A DNA stretch of 64,000 nt from Onchocerca lupi (Eukaryota; Nematoda; Chromadorea; Rhabditida; Onchocercidae), in assembly GCA_028564675.1 (NCBI GenBank), contig JAOVVO010000096.1, forward strand, positions 1-64,000. Reading direction: 5' to 3'. The notes beneath the pieces were generated by a model, which saw nothing but the letters and a program-made list of their open reading frames with translations, made no database searches and was not told where the DNA came from. The position numbers and the translations under genes were made by a program. The first letter of the stretch is position 1; each line of letters starts with the position of its first letter. Of this stretch, positions 22,687 through 36,668 are shown piece by piece.

Positions 22687-25600
22687 GCTGTCTTGTACAT
22701 TTTATGCATTTTTAAAAAATTTGGACAATCAATTTTGGAATTGGTTTGATACGACATTATTGATCAATTACGTTGATCAAGTCACTTCTTTCATATTATC
22801 AGTTTATCTCAATTATGAAAAGGCTTTCTTTATTTATAATTTCAGTTAATTTCCTGATCTGCATAGAATAATTACGCTAAGACAATTAAAATTTCGTTGC
22901 AGATTTAAAAATACTTACTTTTTTTTTTTTTAATTTCCATCTTATCAATAAAATGCTTTTAAAATACTTTCAAATCTTTAAATTAATTCGAAAATATTCC
23001 TTTACATAAATATAATGATAGTATTGTAAGCGAGCACTTTTAGAAATTTTTTTAACCGTTGAAAGTTTTATACAATAACTTTGCTAAGTAAAAAAGATAT
23101 TTATCAATTCTGTTCTGTAAAATCAATATGATTTGTATATTGAAAAAATAGTAGAAAAATATCCTGAAATGATTAATCTTTAAAAAAAAAAAAAAAAGAA
23201 GAAAACTTCCAAAATATTAAAGAATAATTTTGCAATTGATATCATCATTTTTTGCTATATAATTTTAAAAGTTGAACATAATATATTGAATTCTAAAATT
23301 GTGATATGAATTTTATTACACTGATAATTTTTTTGTAGAATTCTGGCAATTGTTTTGTTTACATTTGTTATGAAAATAGATAAAAGATGAAATAGATCAC
23401 TTATGATAGCACTTAGAAGCAATATATTTATAAGTTTATAAGAGCATTTATTAGCGCTTATAAGTAGTATGCTTACTTATTTTATAAATTCTTTTCAATT
23501 TATTTCGAAAACTTTTTTCACAAAAAACTTCTGAAAGATTAGAGAACGATTTTGCAATTTGTATTATCAGATTTGTTAAATTTTATCAAAATATCAATAT
23601 TTTATAGAATAAAAAGATATTAGAAATATATGTCCGGAAATGTTTGAAAAACAAATGCAGAAAAATTCGAACATTGTTTTAGAGGATCAGTTTCCTGGAG
23701 AATTATCTTTTATCGATATAATAGTCGGAAATGAATTAGGAAAATTTTTTCCAAATTCATTTTTAACTCTTTTATTTCAATAAATTTTAGTAAAGAGCAA
23801 TTAAAGTGATTTAATTCTGCAAATTTTATAGTCTAATTGCGAATGATTTCCATGTAAAATTTCGAAATGGATATGAAATTACAATGAAATTAAATATGAT
23901 GTAAACAATCTGTTGATCTGATTTAAGAAATTCAAGAAATCCTGTAGTTTTGAACAATTCATCGCTTTTTATTACAATAGTATATAGCTCAGGTCATGAT
24001 CGTTGTTGAATCATTTAAAAAATTTTGTTACATAATGATCACTCATCCTTTATTCTGGATATTATTTGTCATGTGAATCGACTTCTTGTTTATTTAAATT
24101 CTTTTCCATCCATTTATAGACTAAAGTGCTGATGTTTATGGATCAAATTCAAACAATACCTATTATTTTCACTTTCGGAGGATCCTTTGTTGTCAAGCAT
24201 TCACTTCCTAAAAAAGTGCAGTTTCTTCCTTTTTTTTTTTTAAATTTATTTCCTTGATTAATCCATTTTAAAGATGCGAATGATGAAGTATGTGAAATTG
24301 GAAGTATTTTTATTTGATCTTAGACTTTTGAATTTAATTATACTTAATTCTAAAAATGTTCTATTGTTCTGAACTGGTTTCGTTCACGCTGACATAGGTT
24401 TTTCCGATGTTCCAACTCAGGCTAACAGAATGTGTGAATAACATAAAATAACACTCTCAAAACCCGATGAAATGACTTTGCCGCTTCCTGCTAAATATTT
24501 TTAATGTTTCGCTTATTTTATTATTTCCTGCATAACTTGGAAGGAAACAAAATGTTGGAAGTAAAAATGATAGTGGATGGAAAAGTGAAAAGTGACAAAA
24601 CAATAGATGGAATAGTTTCAGCTTCTCGAGAGATTAGCTAACGGTGTATTGAAGGAAGGAATCAAAGAATCATTACTTAATAAATTTATTGACTACTCCT
24701 TCAAAATAGTCCCATATGACTGTTTTTATCTTTTTTTTTTTTGCAATATGTTTGTTGTGTCGAGTGCTATTATTACAACGGATAAACTGTTATATCACCA
24801 ACAAATCAACAAAAAAAAAATCTGGTTTCAGAATTTATAAATACAAGAATAAGACGAAGTCTCTCTTTTTGAAAATAAATTATGGAGAACACTCCTTTTC
24901 CTTTATAAAAAATCATTAAAATCCATACAATTAGAAATATATCTCTGAAAATTCGTTTTTGTTGACAATTCCCATATTATCAGAAATGCATCCAATTAAC
25001 TGCACAAGCAGTTGTTTCGTCTATATTTGTTACCTAATACAAGCCGTGGAATACAAAATGCTAAAGAAACAGCAGATACACTGTATTTTTCTGAAAATAC
25101 ATGTTAGAATAATTTTAAAATGCACACGACATGTCGTGAAACCTCGATGTAATCAGAAAAAGTTTTGAAAAATGACAATGAGACGAAAGAAACATTATAT
25201 TGTTTATTCTGCTTTATAAGAAAATAGGATACAAAAACGTGTAAAACTTTGTCCAATTTCAAATCTTTTCAAAAGACCAATTTTTTACATTTTGTTACAG
25301 AAAAAGAAATAATGAATGGTTAAAATCAAATGAGTAGTGTGGAAAATCCTTTATTTGGAAAAATTGGAACTTTTCTTCTGAAGCAAAATTTTACGAGACA
25401 TCAATTTCGAAAAAAAAAAAAAAAAAAAAAGGAAATAATCGCTTTTACTATTTGACATCAATTAGGCTTTGAGGAAAAAGTTTAGATTATAATGGTATTG
25501 TATAATTTGAAAACATTCATTTGCGGGTTGACATAAAATTAAGGATTATGGTAAATCGGCATTGTATATTTGGTAAAATTGTGAACATTTAAAACTGGAA

Positions 25601-25716
25601 ATTAGGAAAAAAATTATGTAAATGGGTAAAATTTACATTTATGTATGCAAATATGCTTTAAATAAAGAAAACTCTAGTTTGTATTTAATTCTAAATGCAA
25701 AACTCTCCCTCAAAAC
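22687..25716. other. Non-coding stretch between exon-like pieces and RAB-7
   Basis: A+T-rich DNA with A runs (23182-23196, 25411-25430). Frames at 22622-22849, 24649-24919 and 24959-25168 have biased composition and no splice partners. The right end is the 3' flank of the RAB-7 gene on the minus strand. Confidence 0.5.
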
Positions 25717-27181
25717 TTAGCAGTTACAACCGCCAGATGGCTGTGTTGTTTCTCGACGATCCAAGCGTATCTGATCTGGAAATTCTGGAAAATCTTGCAC
25801 ATCTTGTACTTCGCGCTTCAAAGCATCACGCGCAATTTCAATAAATGCCTGCTCTACGTTCACAGCTTCCTTAGCTGATACCTAAAATACAAATAATAAA
25901 TCAGTTCAAATAGATAAGAGAAAAACTAATAAATAGACAAGATATTGAGATTGTTTTTGCGACAATTTCGAAGTTCGAAAAAAAAAAATGAAAAACGATC
26001 GAATCCAGGGAAAAATAGCATTGAATAGCAAGATAAAAATCTGTATTATAAATCCGATGAAGAAACATGATAAAATTTTAGCCTCAATTTTTATCAAGTC
26101 TGTGAATGATTCTGATCCTCTTATTTTGTAAAAAACATTGAATGTCTCTAACCTCATAATATTTGATACTGTTTTTTGTCTGGCACCATGTCTGCGCTCT
26201 TTTGGCACTAACAGCACGTTTAGCTTCTAAATCAATTTTATTACCCAATAATACGAATGGGAAATGTTCCGGATCGCGTGGGCTGAAATCTAGTAACTTC
26301 AATTATTAAATTGTCAAGCTCCACCAGAGTTTCTTCTTTGACTCCACTAATCAATATATTGCTTGTCTTTATGGCCACAGAAACAAACTTAGCACCGCCA
26401 TACAAAATGAAGTTTGACATCATAAACAATACATTTCTCATTAAAAATTGACATTAGAGATGAGACATCAAGCAAAAATTATTTATATACTTGCGAGGAG
26501 TAAGACAGATTCGATTTTCTAAATGATATCATAGATTTCTGCAGAATTTTTTGGAATAATTCTACATAACATTAAGCCAGAAATCATTCATGTTTTCCTT
26601 AGAATAAAAATCTATGAGTTTTAATTAAAAAGTATATATAGCAGCATATTATTATACTTTTTAAATTAAATCTGGGACAGATGCATCTTAGATATAGCTA
26701 CAACTGAAAATTATACATGAAATTATCAAAAACACATTGGCAACAAACCTTGCTTGAATCAAAAATTCATCTCTCCATGCCTCAACACTTCTAAAAGAAC
26801 TGGCATTAGTGATATCATAAGTAAGTACACAACAATCCGCTCCTCTATAAAAAGCAACACCCAACGATTGAAAACGTTCTTGTCCAGCTGTATCCCAAAT
26901 CTGCAAAAAACAGCTTCTGATATACAATTCTAATCCAGATTAATTTAATAACTTCTAAATCTATAAACCGAAAATTCGAACTGACCAACCTGCATAGTAA
27001 CAGTTCGATCACCAACTGATATATCCTTAGTCAGGAAATCAGCACCAATCGTTGCTTTATATTGATTACTAAATTTCTTGTTCACATACTGATTCATTAG
27101 TGACGTTTTACCAACACCCGAATCACCAAGTATGATTACCTTGAGCAGGGCTTTTTTGCGACCACCGCCAGCAGTTGACAT
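25717..27181 (-). CDS. rab-7: Rab7-type small GTPase, late endosome/lysosome trafficking (4 exons)
   Basis: Minus-strand exons 27181-26990, 26900-26749, 26282-26153 and 25881-25717 join in phase into 212 residues. This is a complete Ras-like GTPase: P-loop GDSGVGKTS (residues 19-27), switch I YKATIGADF (41-49, effector threonine 44), WDTAGQERF (66-74), NKID (129-132) and SAK (160-162), and it ends in CNC, the usual Rab7-type double-geranylgeranylation signal. Rab7-specific strings are VNKKFSNQYKATIG, DEFLIQASPRDPEHFPF and the ending after EFPDQIRLD. Length fits the family (about 207-212). In other animals Rab7 drives maturation of late endosomes and their fusion with lysosomes through retromer, HOPS and RILP-type partners. 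The start is MSTAGGG; a longer in-frame extension upstream crosses the acceptor at 27205 and is rejected. Valine replaces the threonine usually found before SAK. Confidence 0.97.
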
Positions 27182-27203
27182 TGTGATGAATACAAGTAAA
27201 CAA

Positions 27204-27210
27204 ACTGAAA
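27204..27210 (-). promoter_or_regulatory. Probable trans-splice or 5' UTR acceptor of rab-7
   Basis: On the minus strand, AATGTATTTCAG ends at 27205, 23 bases before the rab-7 ATG. A TTTCAG so close to the start, with no coding exon upstream, is typical of spliced-leader addition in nematodes. Confidence 0.5.
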
Positions 27211-30200
27211 TACATTGTAATATTAACAAAAAATTTTAAATCCAAACTTTTAAACAACAAGACTTAAAGTGAAGTCCATAGAAATATTTAATAAACCTTC
27301 CCCATAAAAACTCCAAGTTTTCCTTCACATTAAGAATCCAAAAAATTATGCTTTCTCTTTGTTTTATTCAACGTTTCCTGTTAAAGATTTGAAATTATAA
27401 AGAATACAAGAAGCAGTTCTAATACTTTTAAAAACATATAAATGACAGTTTGCTAGTGTGAAAATAATGGAGAATAAAAACTTAATCATCAGAAAAGAGA
27501 AATGAACAATGGTTGGTACGCATGCGAATTGATAAGTAAATTTCCACTGAACCAAAAAGTTGTGCAAACGAAAAAAAAAAGCATGAATTCAGCTACAGAT
27601 TCAAGTCATCTAACTCTTAAAACTTTACATTTCAATTATTGGCGAATATGAATCACTAGACACTATCACTATAATTCTTATCTCTTCATAACATGTTTTT
27701 CCTTGTTCTATAAAAGGAAATCAATTATATAACACGATGTAAACTAGTTTCTGACGCATAAACTCGTGATTTCTAAAACTGTATATTACAATATATTTGA
27801 TTCCTAAGGACAATTGTGCATTCAGAGTATTTATTGCATTTGTTGCACAGCCTCTATTCTGATTGAAACATAGCCTCAACATCCGAAAGCCTAAAATAAA
27901 CATTTGGAGCAAAAACATGTAGCAAGTCGATAAAATATTGGCATAGCAACCATAACTCCAGAACTACGTTATATGCTAAATTTATATTACTTAAAAATAA
28001 TTAAGGCTATTTTAATCTCTCTCATCATCAGCAAGTAAAATGATAGAAGATTTTGTTATCTGTACAATCAACGAAATAAAGTAGCATTTGCAGATTTGCT
28101 TGACACAACAGATATGCATGCAAAACAATATCAGCATAGTACTTGCGAAAATTCCGTAAGACTTCCAATAAACAAAGCATTCCTGAAATTTATTTTTGAC
28201 AAAATTGTTGAAAGTTTCTATAAAAATCTCTCATATAACTAAATAATAAAGAAGCTAAATACATAATTTCAGTGATAATGGCATGAAACATTTACAATTA
28301 TACGACTAAAATGAGTTTGACTAAGGGAAAATTACTAGTATCCTACAGTGTTTGAGCGACAAAATTCACTTGAAGAGACATTGAATTCTAGTCTTTGTTC
28401 AAAAAATGTTTTACTCATCAAATCTACACGTACTATGTTAACTTTCGAAATTAACGTAGTTAGTGAAGGCCAAAATATTAATCTTGGGAATAATAAAATT
28501 TATTAGTTGAATTCTTCCATTATCGCTACAGTCATTTCAAAAGCTAACGAACTGATCAAAATAATCAATAGAGAAAAAATAAGTAGCACTGGTTCAATTT
28601 AGGACAATCTTTCTAAATATAGTCAAGCTTGGCTTAATGTGATAAGAAGTAGCAGTGAGACAAGTGGACGAAATTGATTAACCTCAGCAAAGATAATAAA
28701 CCGAAATAAATGAGAAAGAATACATATGAATAAAACAAGAAATTTTATATTATGTTGATTTACATAGATAACATCAATATACTCAAAAGTTCTTATTTGT
28801 AGTCGATCTTCGAATCAATGCTCAGTGGATAATAAAGATAACTTCATTTTACTACCGAAGAATCAAACTTAATTTGTTGATTTCTGATCTGCACTAAAAC
28901 TTCGCATAATAAATAAAACTGAAAAATCAAATTCGTGTCACTGCAATAAAAACAAATAGAAAAAGAATGTCAAAACATTGCGAATCTTTCTTCATAAATA
29001 AATTGGGAAAAAAAAATGATGATAGGAAATAAGACCCCTCTGCTTATTTGAAACAAAAATGACAAATCCCTTCGCTTATCTGAAATAAAAATATGACAAT
29101 GACATGAATCAGAGTAAACAATGCATTTGGAATTGAGCAGCAGCTGAGTGCACAAATGGATAGAGAAGATAATGCGGAAAATATAGCAACTTTCTGAAAA
29201 AAAAAAGAAAAAAAAAGCTATCTGATAAATTTATGCGATAAAGAAAATTCTTCGTTTAATAAACCATTTTAGATAACCTAAATGAAAGCATTCTTTGAGA
29301 ACATTCTGAGATTAGAGAGTAGGATGAAGCTAGTTTCAAAATACTAGTCTCGAATTTCTGAATAAATGATTGATAAATATCCAAGAGAAGAAATGAGAAT
29401 GAATAAAATTTTGGGTGAAACGAGTATGGATTAAAACAAATAATATTACAAATAGCAAACAACTCTTGCAATTCCTGAGCTCTAATAAAATGTTACATAT
29501 TAAGATCTAAAAGGGCAAAAATCAATAAATTATTATCTTTGGCAAAACAGTTATTAGAAAGTTACTAGAAAACTGTAAGATGTTGGAAGTATAAGAGATG
29601 GAGAGAAAAGGGGGGGAGGAGAGGAGAGAGAGAAAAAGAAAGATGAAATTGTTTAAATTTAACATAATCACAAAGCTTGTTGTTAACTATCAAAAAATGC
29701 AGCTGAAAAGCAGCTAATAACAAGAATACTGAAATTAAACAAGTTAACATGAATAACTCATTTAAATTTAATAGAATTTCTATTTGAACCATATAGTTAA
29801 GATGTGGATAAATAAAATCACGGCAAAATATAAACACTATTAAATACTTATCAGGAAAGACTATAATTCGCATATAAATATCAAACTTATAAAAAATACT
29901 AGAATTCGCTTACAAATATCAAAAACTTGTCCAGAATCAAATAATCCAAGTAACTATACTTTGTCCCCATCCCTCCGTAATTGCAAAAGACCCGGGAGAT
30001 CCCAGAAGCCTCCTTCAACAACCAGGCATCACAGCATTTGTAGAAACCATCGAAATTGAGAATGACAACTCACAAAAAAATAAAAAAAATCACGCTGCAT
30101 ACCGTAACCCAACATTCGATACAAGACAAAAAAATTTTGAAATTCACCATCTAATGTAGCACAAAGACAACAATAACGTACCTCTGTTTACGTATGAAGT

Positions 30201-30290
30201 TTATATTTAATAAAATTCAACTATTGTACTAATCAGAGCCTAACGCTTTTTGAAATACTTGTGACATCAATATAAATAACCTGAAATTAG
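27211..30290. other. Non-coding stretch upstream of rab-7
   Basis: Intergenic DNA between rab-7 and the GILT gene; it would contain the rab-7 promoter. No exon chain is visible on either strand. A purine-rich patch (29590-29645) gives the only notable bias. Confidence 0.5.
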
Positions 30291-30578
30291 TGAATCCTCC
30301 AAGGTTTAGGGAATCGCAACTTGGGAATTCCGTTTACTTGTGGTAAGTAACCAACAATTGATTTTATTATTACAGAACTTTGACCTTTTAGCCAAATTTT
30401 GACCTTTAATTCTGCAAAAATTCCTTGCAGCGACCATCCAAAGTTTAAGATATTCATCTTCAAATTGTTTTATTTGTCGCTGCAGGAAACTCGTCCATCA
30501 CTTTGCAATGCATATAATAGTTTAATTAAATGCAAAATGAACTTAATAATTCCCTCAAAAGACAATTTAACTTATTAA
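30291..30578 (+). CDS. Weak two-exon candidate, unidentified
   Basis: Segment 30291-30342, between GAAATTAG and TG|GTAAGT, reads NPPRFRESQLGNSVYL; it joins in phase 2 to 30431-30578 (after CCTTGCAG), which reads CDHPKFKIFIFKLFYLSLQ and stays open for 48 codons to TAA. Sites and phase agree, but no start exon was found and the family is not recognised. Confidence 0.2.
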
Positions 30579-31709
30579 GCAGTACCTAAATTATCATTTG
30601 CGGACAAAAAATTCGCCATTGGAATAACAGTTTATATGTAAGATGAAATTATCCATGAAATGAGTCAATTAAATAATTAAATGATGAAAATGCAAAATAG
30701 TTCATCCGCATCACAATGAAGTAAGTGGCAAGAATACATAAAAGAAAAGCAAGGAAATACATAGATGTTACACTTAAGAAATTAAATTTCAAAGTGGCAA
30801 TGCAGTCAATATAATAGAATGATAACTATTGCAATGAATAAATTTCGATTTGAATTAAGAAGCATACAAAATTAAAAGCAGCAAAAATTAGTAGAACAAG
30901 TGAATTATGAGTTTCACAAATTCATTTTAAATGAAAAATTAGAAGGAAACTGCAATATAAATACTATTACAGAGATAAGTGAACTAGAAAGTTTGGAATT
31001 TAAAGGATATGATATGAACTATTCTCTTGTGGGCTGCAGTCGTTAAACAACTCTTATTTCATGCTACAAACCTGGAATTTCTAATTTCTTCTATGAAAAT
31101 GAGAAAGGCAATCATCTTAATAATGGGAAAGAAAGTTTTCAAACAATAGATGTTAGTAGTTAAGGTTAACATATTATTTCATTTTTTTCTTTTGTCGTGA
31201 TTCAACTAGATCAAGCCTAAATTATGCAGCAAATCTGGTTTTTATATTTCCTATAATTTCTCAGAAAGAATATAAATTGATAAACAAAAAAATTATAACG
31301 CTTAACAGAGCAACAACAAATAATGTTCAAAATGAAATTCCAAATTGAAATTGAAATCATTATAGACAACAAAGGAAAAAAATTCAGAATAAGAATATAA
31401 GTTATCCACAAAAAAACTTGAGATATTCACGTAGTCATGCATACCTCAAGTATTTAGTTATAATAACTGAGCAAAATTTTCAGGTATGAGCTTATATTTC
31501 CTATCTCAAAATTATGTTTGTAATACTATGTGTTAAGCCCTATTTGCTGAATAAATGCATTCACTATTCTCAAATTTCTCGAAAAATAGCAAGAAAAATC
31601 TTTTTCTTTTTGGATGATAATAATAAAAATCTAGAACATAACTAATTCAGAATTTTAGCATGACAAGAAAATTATTTAAAAAATCGCAGGAAGGAACGAA
31701 AATCATTAT
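30579..31709. other. Non-coding stretch
   Basis: Nothing coding is visible. The right end is the 3' flank of the GILT gene, which lies on the minus strand. Confidence 0.5.
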
Positions 31710-33020
31710 TTATTGCTGTTCTTTGCATTCGTCCGGTACGGGATCTAATGCATCACAAAGATTCCTTTTCAGGTCATAGAATGCATCACTTGAGCGTTTC
31801 CCGTTAATCAAAATCCAAGGAACGAAATTTAGCGGTGGATCCAAATTGTGCGTTTCAATACCTGCTTTTGCCAAAAGTCTTCTTCCTTCTCCTCCTTCAG
31901 CACATCGTAGGATACTGAAATACTCAAATGACAAAACATGCATCAATGCAGCAGGAAAATTTTAAAACTGAAAAAAAGAAAAAAAAAAATGAATATCTTA
32001 AGAACAACGGATTAATCATTTAGGGATTTTCCCTTTACCGCTACTCGCATCTGTAACATAATGCCTAATCATATTTCATATATCTATATAATAGCAAAAA
32101 AAATATCAAGCTAAAATGTACCTAAACAGAATTATCCCATCCCATTTTCACAAGCAATATCTACACAATTCTGCTTAAGAACCTGATAATGGAATGTAAA
32201 TCTCTTCCCATCTGTACTTTAAAAAATAAAAAACATATCAGCAACAGAGGAAACTACATCCTATCAATCAGACATAGAAATGACTTATTTTCATTAGTTC
32301 CAAAAGTTTTGTTCAATTTCTTAACTTACCATATCTTGAAAAAATTAACCTTTTAGTGGATATATGAAGTTTCGACAAGCATTTTAATCCAGCTGAGCGA
32401 AGATCATGCTTTCCTTGTATACAGGATATTACTGGAACATACTGGTGCGGATCGCTAATCATTTCAAGTATGCAATTCATAAGCTGATTTAATTCGCATT
32501 CTGGAGGTCCATGCTGACATTCACAACTACAAAATAAAAAGATTGACAAAATAATAAGAAGCAGCCATAAGTTTTACTCAACAAAATTATTGTTTAGTGC
32601 AGCTTAACCCTGTTTAACTATTCTTTTCTTATATATTTTCTACATCAAACATTTCCTCAATAACATAACATTTTAACGCAAACAAAAGAATTTCTCGAGC
32701 AAAAAAATCACGAAGTTACAGAAATAAAGACTTGAATTGCTGCTATTAGCAAGTTAAATCAAATATCACGCGACCATTCACATTAGTATTATTCAAGAAC
32801 TATTTTGAAATTACCTATAGTCACTGCCAATTGGGTTACATTTCGCTTTGCCGAACGGTACAATTTTGAGCGAAATCCTGTTTGTTACGGACATTTTTTG
32901 CCATGTTGGTAGAAGTTGTCGGTGCACAAAGCGCGAGGTATCTGGGCATTGTGCTTCGATATACACCGCTAGATTTACTATATTGCCGATAGTGACTTCT
33001 GCTGTTTGTAATTTTGCTGG
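31710..33020 (-). CDS. GILT family thiol reductase-like protein, first exon missing (3 exons found)
   Basis: Minus-strand exons 33020-32815, 32526-32350 and 31914-31710 join in phase into 195 residues ending in CKEQQ. The GILT signature CQHGPPECELNQLMNC is complete (C-Q-H-G-x2-E-C-x2-N-x4-C), and the end has the usual RCAEGGEGRRLL, then FVPWILINGK. GILT reduces disulphides of proteins in acid lysosomes. The active-site region reads YIEAQCPDTSRF: only the first cysteine of the usual C-x-x-C is there, with threonine in place of the second. The exon at 33020 begins in phase 0 with PAKLQTAEVTIG, so a signal-peptide exon must lie upstream; none was found with confidence in the next 6 kb. I chose the donor at 32349 over the better-looking one at 32313-32325 because it gives the family's spacing between KCLSKL and RCAEG. 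It may be a GILT with altered chemistry. Confidence 0.88.
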
Positions 33021-36000
33021 CTGAAAATGAGAAAGTTCGCTTCATATCAGAAAAAACTTAATTGGAGGTAAGTAATGGTTGGATTTACTTATTTAAGGAA
33101 TCTCAAACTTAAATTCAGTATTAGATATTTCGCTTATTGCAGTAAAAAAATTTCCTGTATTGCAGATTGTTCTAAGATTAATACTAATATCCCTGAAACT
33201 CACTGAATAAAGTTAACTGGAATTAAATCAAATACATTCTTGAAATTTAAGATATAATTTAACAAACTGTAAACTGTCGTATAAACTGTAAAATCAATAC
33301 AGTTAATACGCATTAAAATAATTCACATAACAAATAATTCTTTCCAGCGTCGGTATAGGATATAGCATTGGTTGGTTTCAAGCAAACTGACGTGAAGAAA
33401 TAAATATTAATTAATGTTAATAGCAATAATAGTTCCATTTCAATATGTTTGAATGTGAAAACTGGTCCTTGAAAAAGGACTGTCCCAAATATGAGTTCTC
33501 TAAATTAAAAGAGAAGGAAAGTCATTGGACTTCATATATCCGCATGAATACTTTTGTAATGGAAATAGTACAATTCATCAAAAGCACAATATATTCATCA
33601 TAACTAGAGAAAATTTAAATATGTTAAATCAATGAATTATATATTAAAATAATTATTCTATTCTAGAAGATTCAAAGTAAATGTAGCAGACAGAGTGCTC
33701 AGAGAATCTGGAGCCAAAAGGAAATTTATTTAAGGAATTCTTTGAATTTAAACGTTTCTGCAATTTAAATTTTAAGTTTATCAAAAGCTCTTAATATGAA
33801 AGAAAAAAAACTGATTCAGGATTACATCCTAAAAGAATTCCGAAGTAATTTCCATTCAGGAATTAACAAGGTATCGAATAATTTAGATTGATAGGGCGAC
33901 ATACAAGAAAAGGATATCTGCGAAGGTGAAAGGAATGGTAAAGGAGGAAGCAAATTCATAAGTTTAGCGAAATTTTAGCAAATATATAAAAATTAGTACG
34001 TGAATTGAAAAACATCACAATTTAAAAATACTAAATAATGATATTTTTTCCAAAAATTTTTGAAAAATTTTTCGAAAAGTACTTTTTTTGAATAAAAATT
34101 AAAATAACTGGAGAGACTTGATCCCAGAAAATATCTTGCTTTTAATCTATAAATTTACTTTACTTGAGAGAAAAATATCCAGAATCATTACGCTTCATTC
34201 ATTCGGATCAAAAGCGTTAATTAAAAAACTGTAACCGTTAAATAGACAAAGTAAATAAGAACTGCTTTAACGCCATCAATTATTAGAAAAAAGTGGTGAT
34301 AGTACTCCTGTTATCATATTAGTTGATAGACAATTCATTTTTTTTTTTAAAAAAAAGATAAGAAAAGAATATACGGTGATAATGACGGCATTATGTTGAC
34401 TATGCAATAATTATCATCGCATACTTTTTTTCAACCGATATTTTCATTGCATTTGGAAAGTAGTAGCAGTAATGTAAAAAAAAAAAAATTTCAATTTCAA
34501 GAATGGATAAAGCATTTTCATTTCTAATTTTATTTGATATTAACTAGCGGTTTTTTTATACGCAAGTAGAAAGAATGTCTAAATTTCACTTGAAAGTAAT
34601 AATGTCACTGAGAATTTAAAAAAAAAAAAGATGTTAAATTAAGTTAAAATTGACAAAATAAGCTAAGAGAAGCCATTTCATTCCTCATTTCTAACCGCTC
34701 TGTTTAGTGAAATCTTGCTTTCAACAGGCTTCATTTTCTTTTATTTTCATATCCAAAATCTGAACTATGCTAAACAATTAAACATGCCACTTATTCAATT
34801 TCTCATATTCAAATTTCACAAATATCAAAATGAATATAATAACTACCCTCCAAAAGACTTGATTTGTTTATTAGATATAAAATTCAATCAGTAAGCAACA
34901 ATATTTTATAATGATAAAAAATATGATCAAACATTAACATTAAAACCTACTATACTTTTTGGGGGGTTTAATGTTATTCGTTTTCCTTATTAATCTTCTC
35001 TCTTTCCCTTTCTAAGTTAAAAAAAAAAAAAAAAAAACTCATCACCCATAATTAATTCAGCAGATAATTCATACATTTCAGACGATCAATAATAATATAA
35101 TTTAGAAATTTCCACATTTGGTGGAATACTACGATCGGCACTAAAAGAAATATCCATTTTAAGAATATTTAACAAGGTAAATCGGACCCATAAAGTATTA
35201 ATATCGAATAATCGTCTAGTATATTTATTTTCGGACCTTTCTTCATTAAACCGTTCAATTAGATTTATCCAACGGTTAAAGTAAAAACGTCTGATCAAAA
35301 TTCCTTTTCAAATAATTCAATTTATATTTTTGTCAGCTAAATATCATGCCATTTTATATCTTCTATGATTTCATTTTACATCTTCTATGATTAACAAAAG
35401 GAGGATTATACTTATATTCTTTACAAAAAGAAAAGAAGCGATATATTTTTTAAAATAATATATTTTTCAATTGATGTTTTGAGCGCTTTAATGATCACAA
35501 AACTTTTCTAAAGTTTTATGTTCCAGCATGAATGAAGATAACTCGAGTTTCGTAGTTCATTAACTAATAAAATCTCAATAACTAAAATATTATATGAAAT
35601 TTAACTTTGATTTTATGAAAATATATATTTGGTATTTTGAACATGCGGAAGATGACAAGAAAAACAGATGTCTCCGCAGCAGTTTTTACACAAACTACAT
35701 GATGACATAATTTGAATTATTGGAGCTCTATCTCAAGCAATGTATTGCAACTTATAGTATTCAACAGGAAATATTTCTATACAAATTAAATTTTATAAGA
35801 TCTTTAATAAGAATCTGGATTTCATTCACTTACTGATCTTTCCATTATAAAACTCTTCTCCAATCGCAAAGTGAATAACCACTGGTAAAAGATGAAAATC
35901 AAAACGACACCGGGGAGAATGCAAAAATAACGACATTTAAAACAGAATAAATATTGCACTATAGCCTTTATAATGCTATTCTTCTGTTCTGAAACATAAT

Positions 36001-36668
36001 AATTCCTTGTTAGACAGGCAATGTGTGAATGAATTATATTTCATAAAGACGTCAAGATTGCGAAATTTTTTGTAAAATTTGAAAAATATGGTATATAATC
36101 AGATATGTATTGATTATAATTTGATCAGTATGAGATATCTTTTGGTTGCGAAAAAGAGCAAATCAAATGGAAAAATGAAATGAGATATGATTCTAATACA
36201 ACTGCATTCACATTTTTATGGGTTGCAAATATTTTCTTTCTTATTCTAAAAAAAATTGTAATCTTATGGAACAATTACATTTCTATTTTTATTAAAGTGG
36301 AATTTCGAAAACAAAGTCTAGTTAGTTTTATTTATTTTTTCGTCAAACTACTATACGAATGGAAGAATAGTAGTAAAACGATATTAAAAATTTCACAAAA
36401 GTCATTCAACTAACACAGAAAACGAGCGAAATATATGAAGTAGAAAAAAAGTAGAAACAAAAATATAACAGGGATATTATCAGATATGTTTCAACGGATA
36501 GAAATTACAGAATAACTCCAACTGAGTGACCAAATAATTAATGAGGATTATAGACAAGTGACGAAAAAACTCAAAAAATATGCCTTATATGAATTAAAAG
36601 ATTGCTATCACAATTACTGCAAATCCAGAGATTATCAAATTTTACAGGAAGAACGAAAAAGCACTTAC
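33021..36668. other. Non-coding stretch upstream of the GILT exons
   Basis: This should contain the missing first exon and promoter of the GILT gene, but no minus-strand signal peptide ending in phase 0 stands out. It holds A/T runs (34338-34357, 34478-34489, 35020-35037) and a G run near 34972. Confidence 0.4.

Noticed and set aside
26241..26441. Minus-strand frame reading into rab-7 exon 3
   Set aside because: It is rab-7 exon 3 read in a wrong frame plus intron.
32110..32325. Extra exon between GILT exons 2 and 3 (frame DGKRFTFHYQV)
   Set aside because: It joins in phase to the strong donor near 32325 but runs into a stop and breaks the family spacing before RCAEG. At most an alternative splice form.
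32836..33045. Frame starting MKRTFSFSASK on the minus strand
   Set aside because: Crosses the TTTTCAG acceptor at 33021 in the wrong frame relative to the GILT coding frame.
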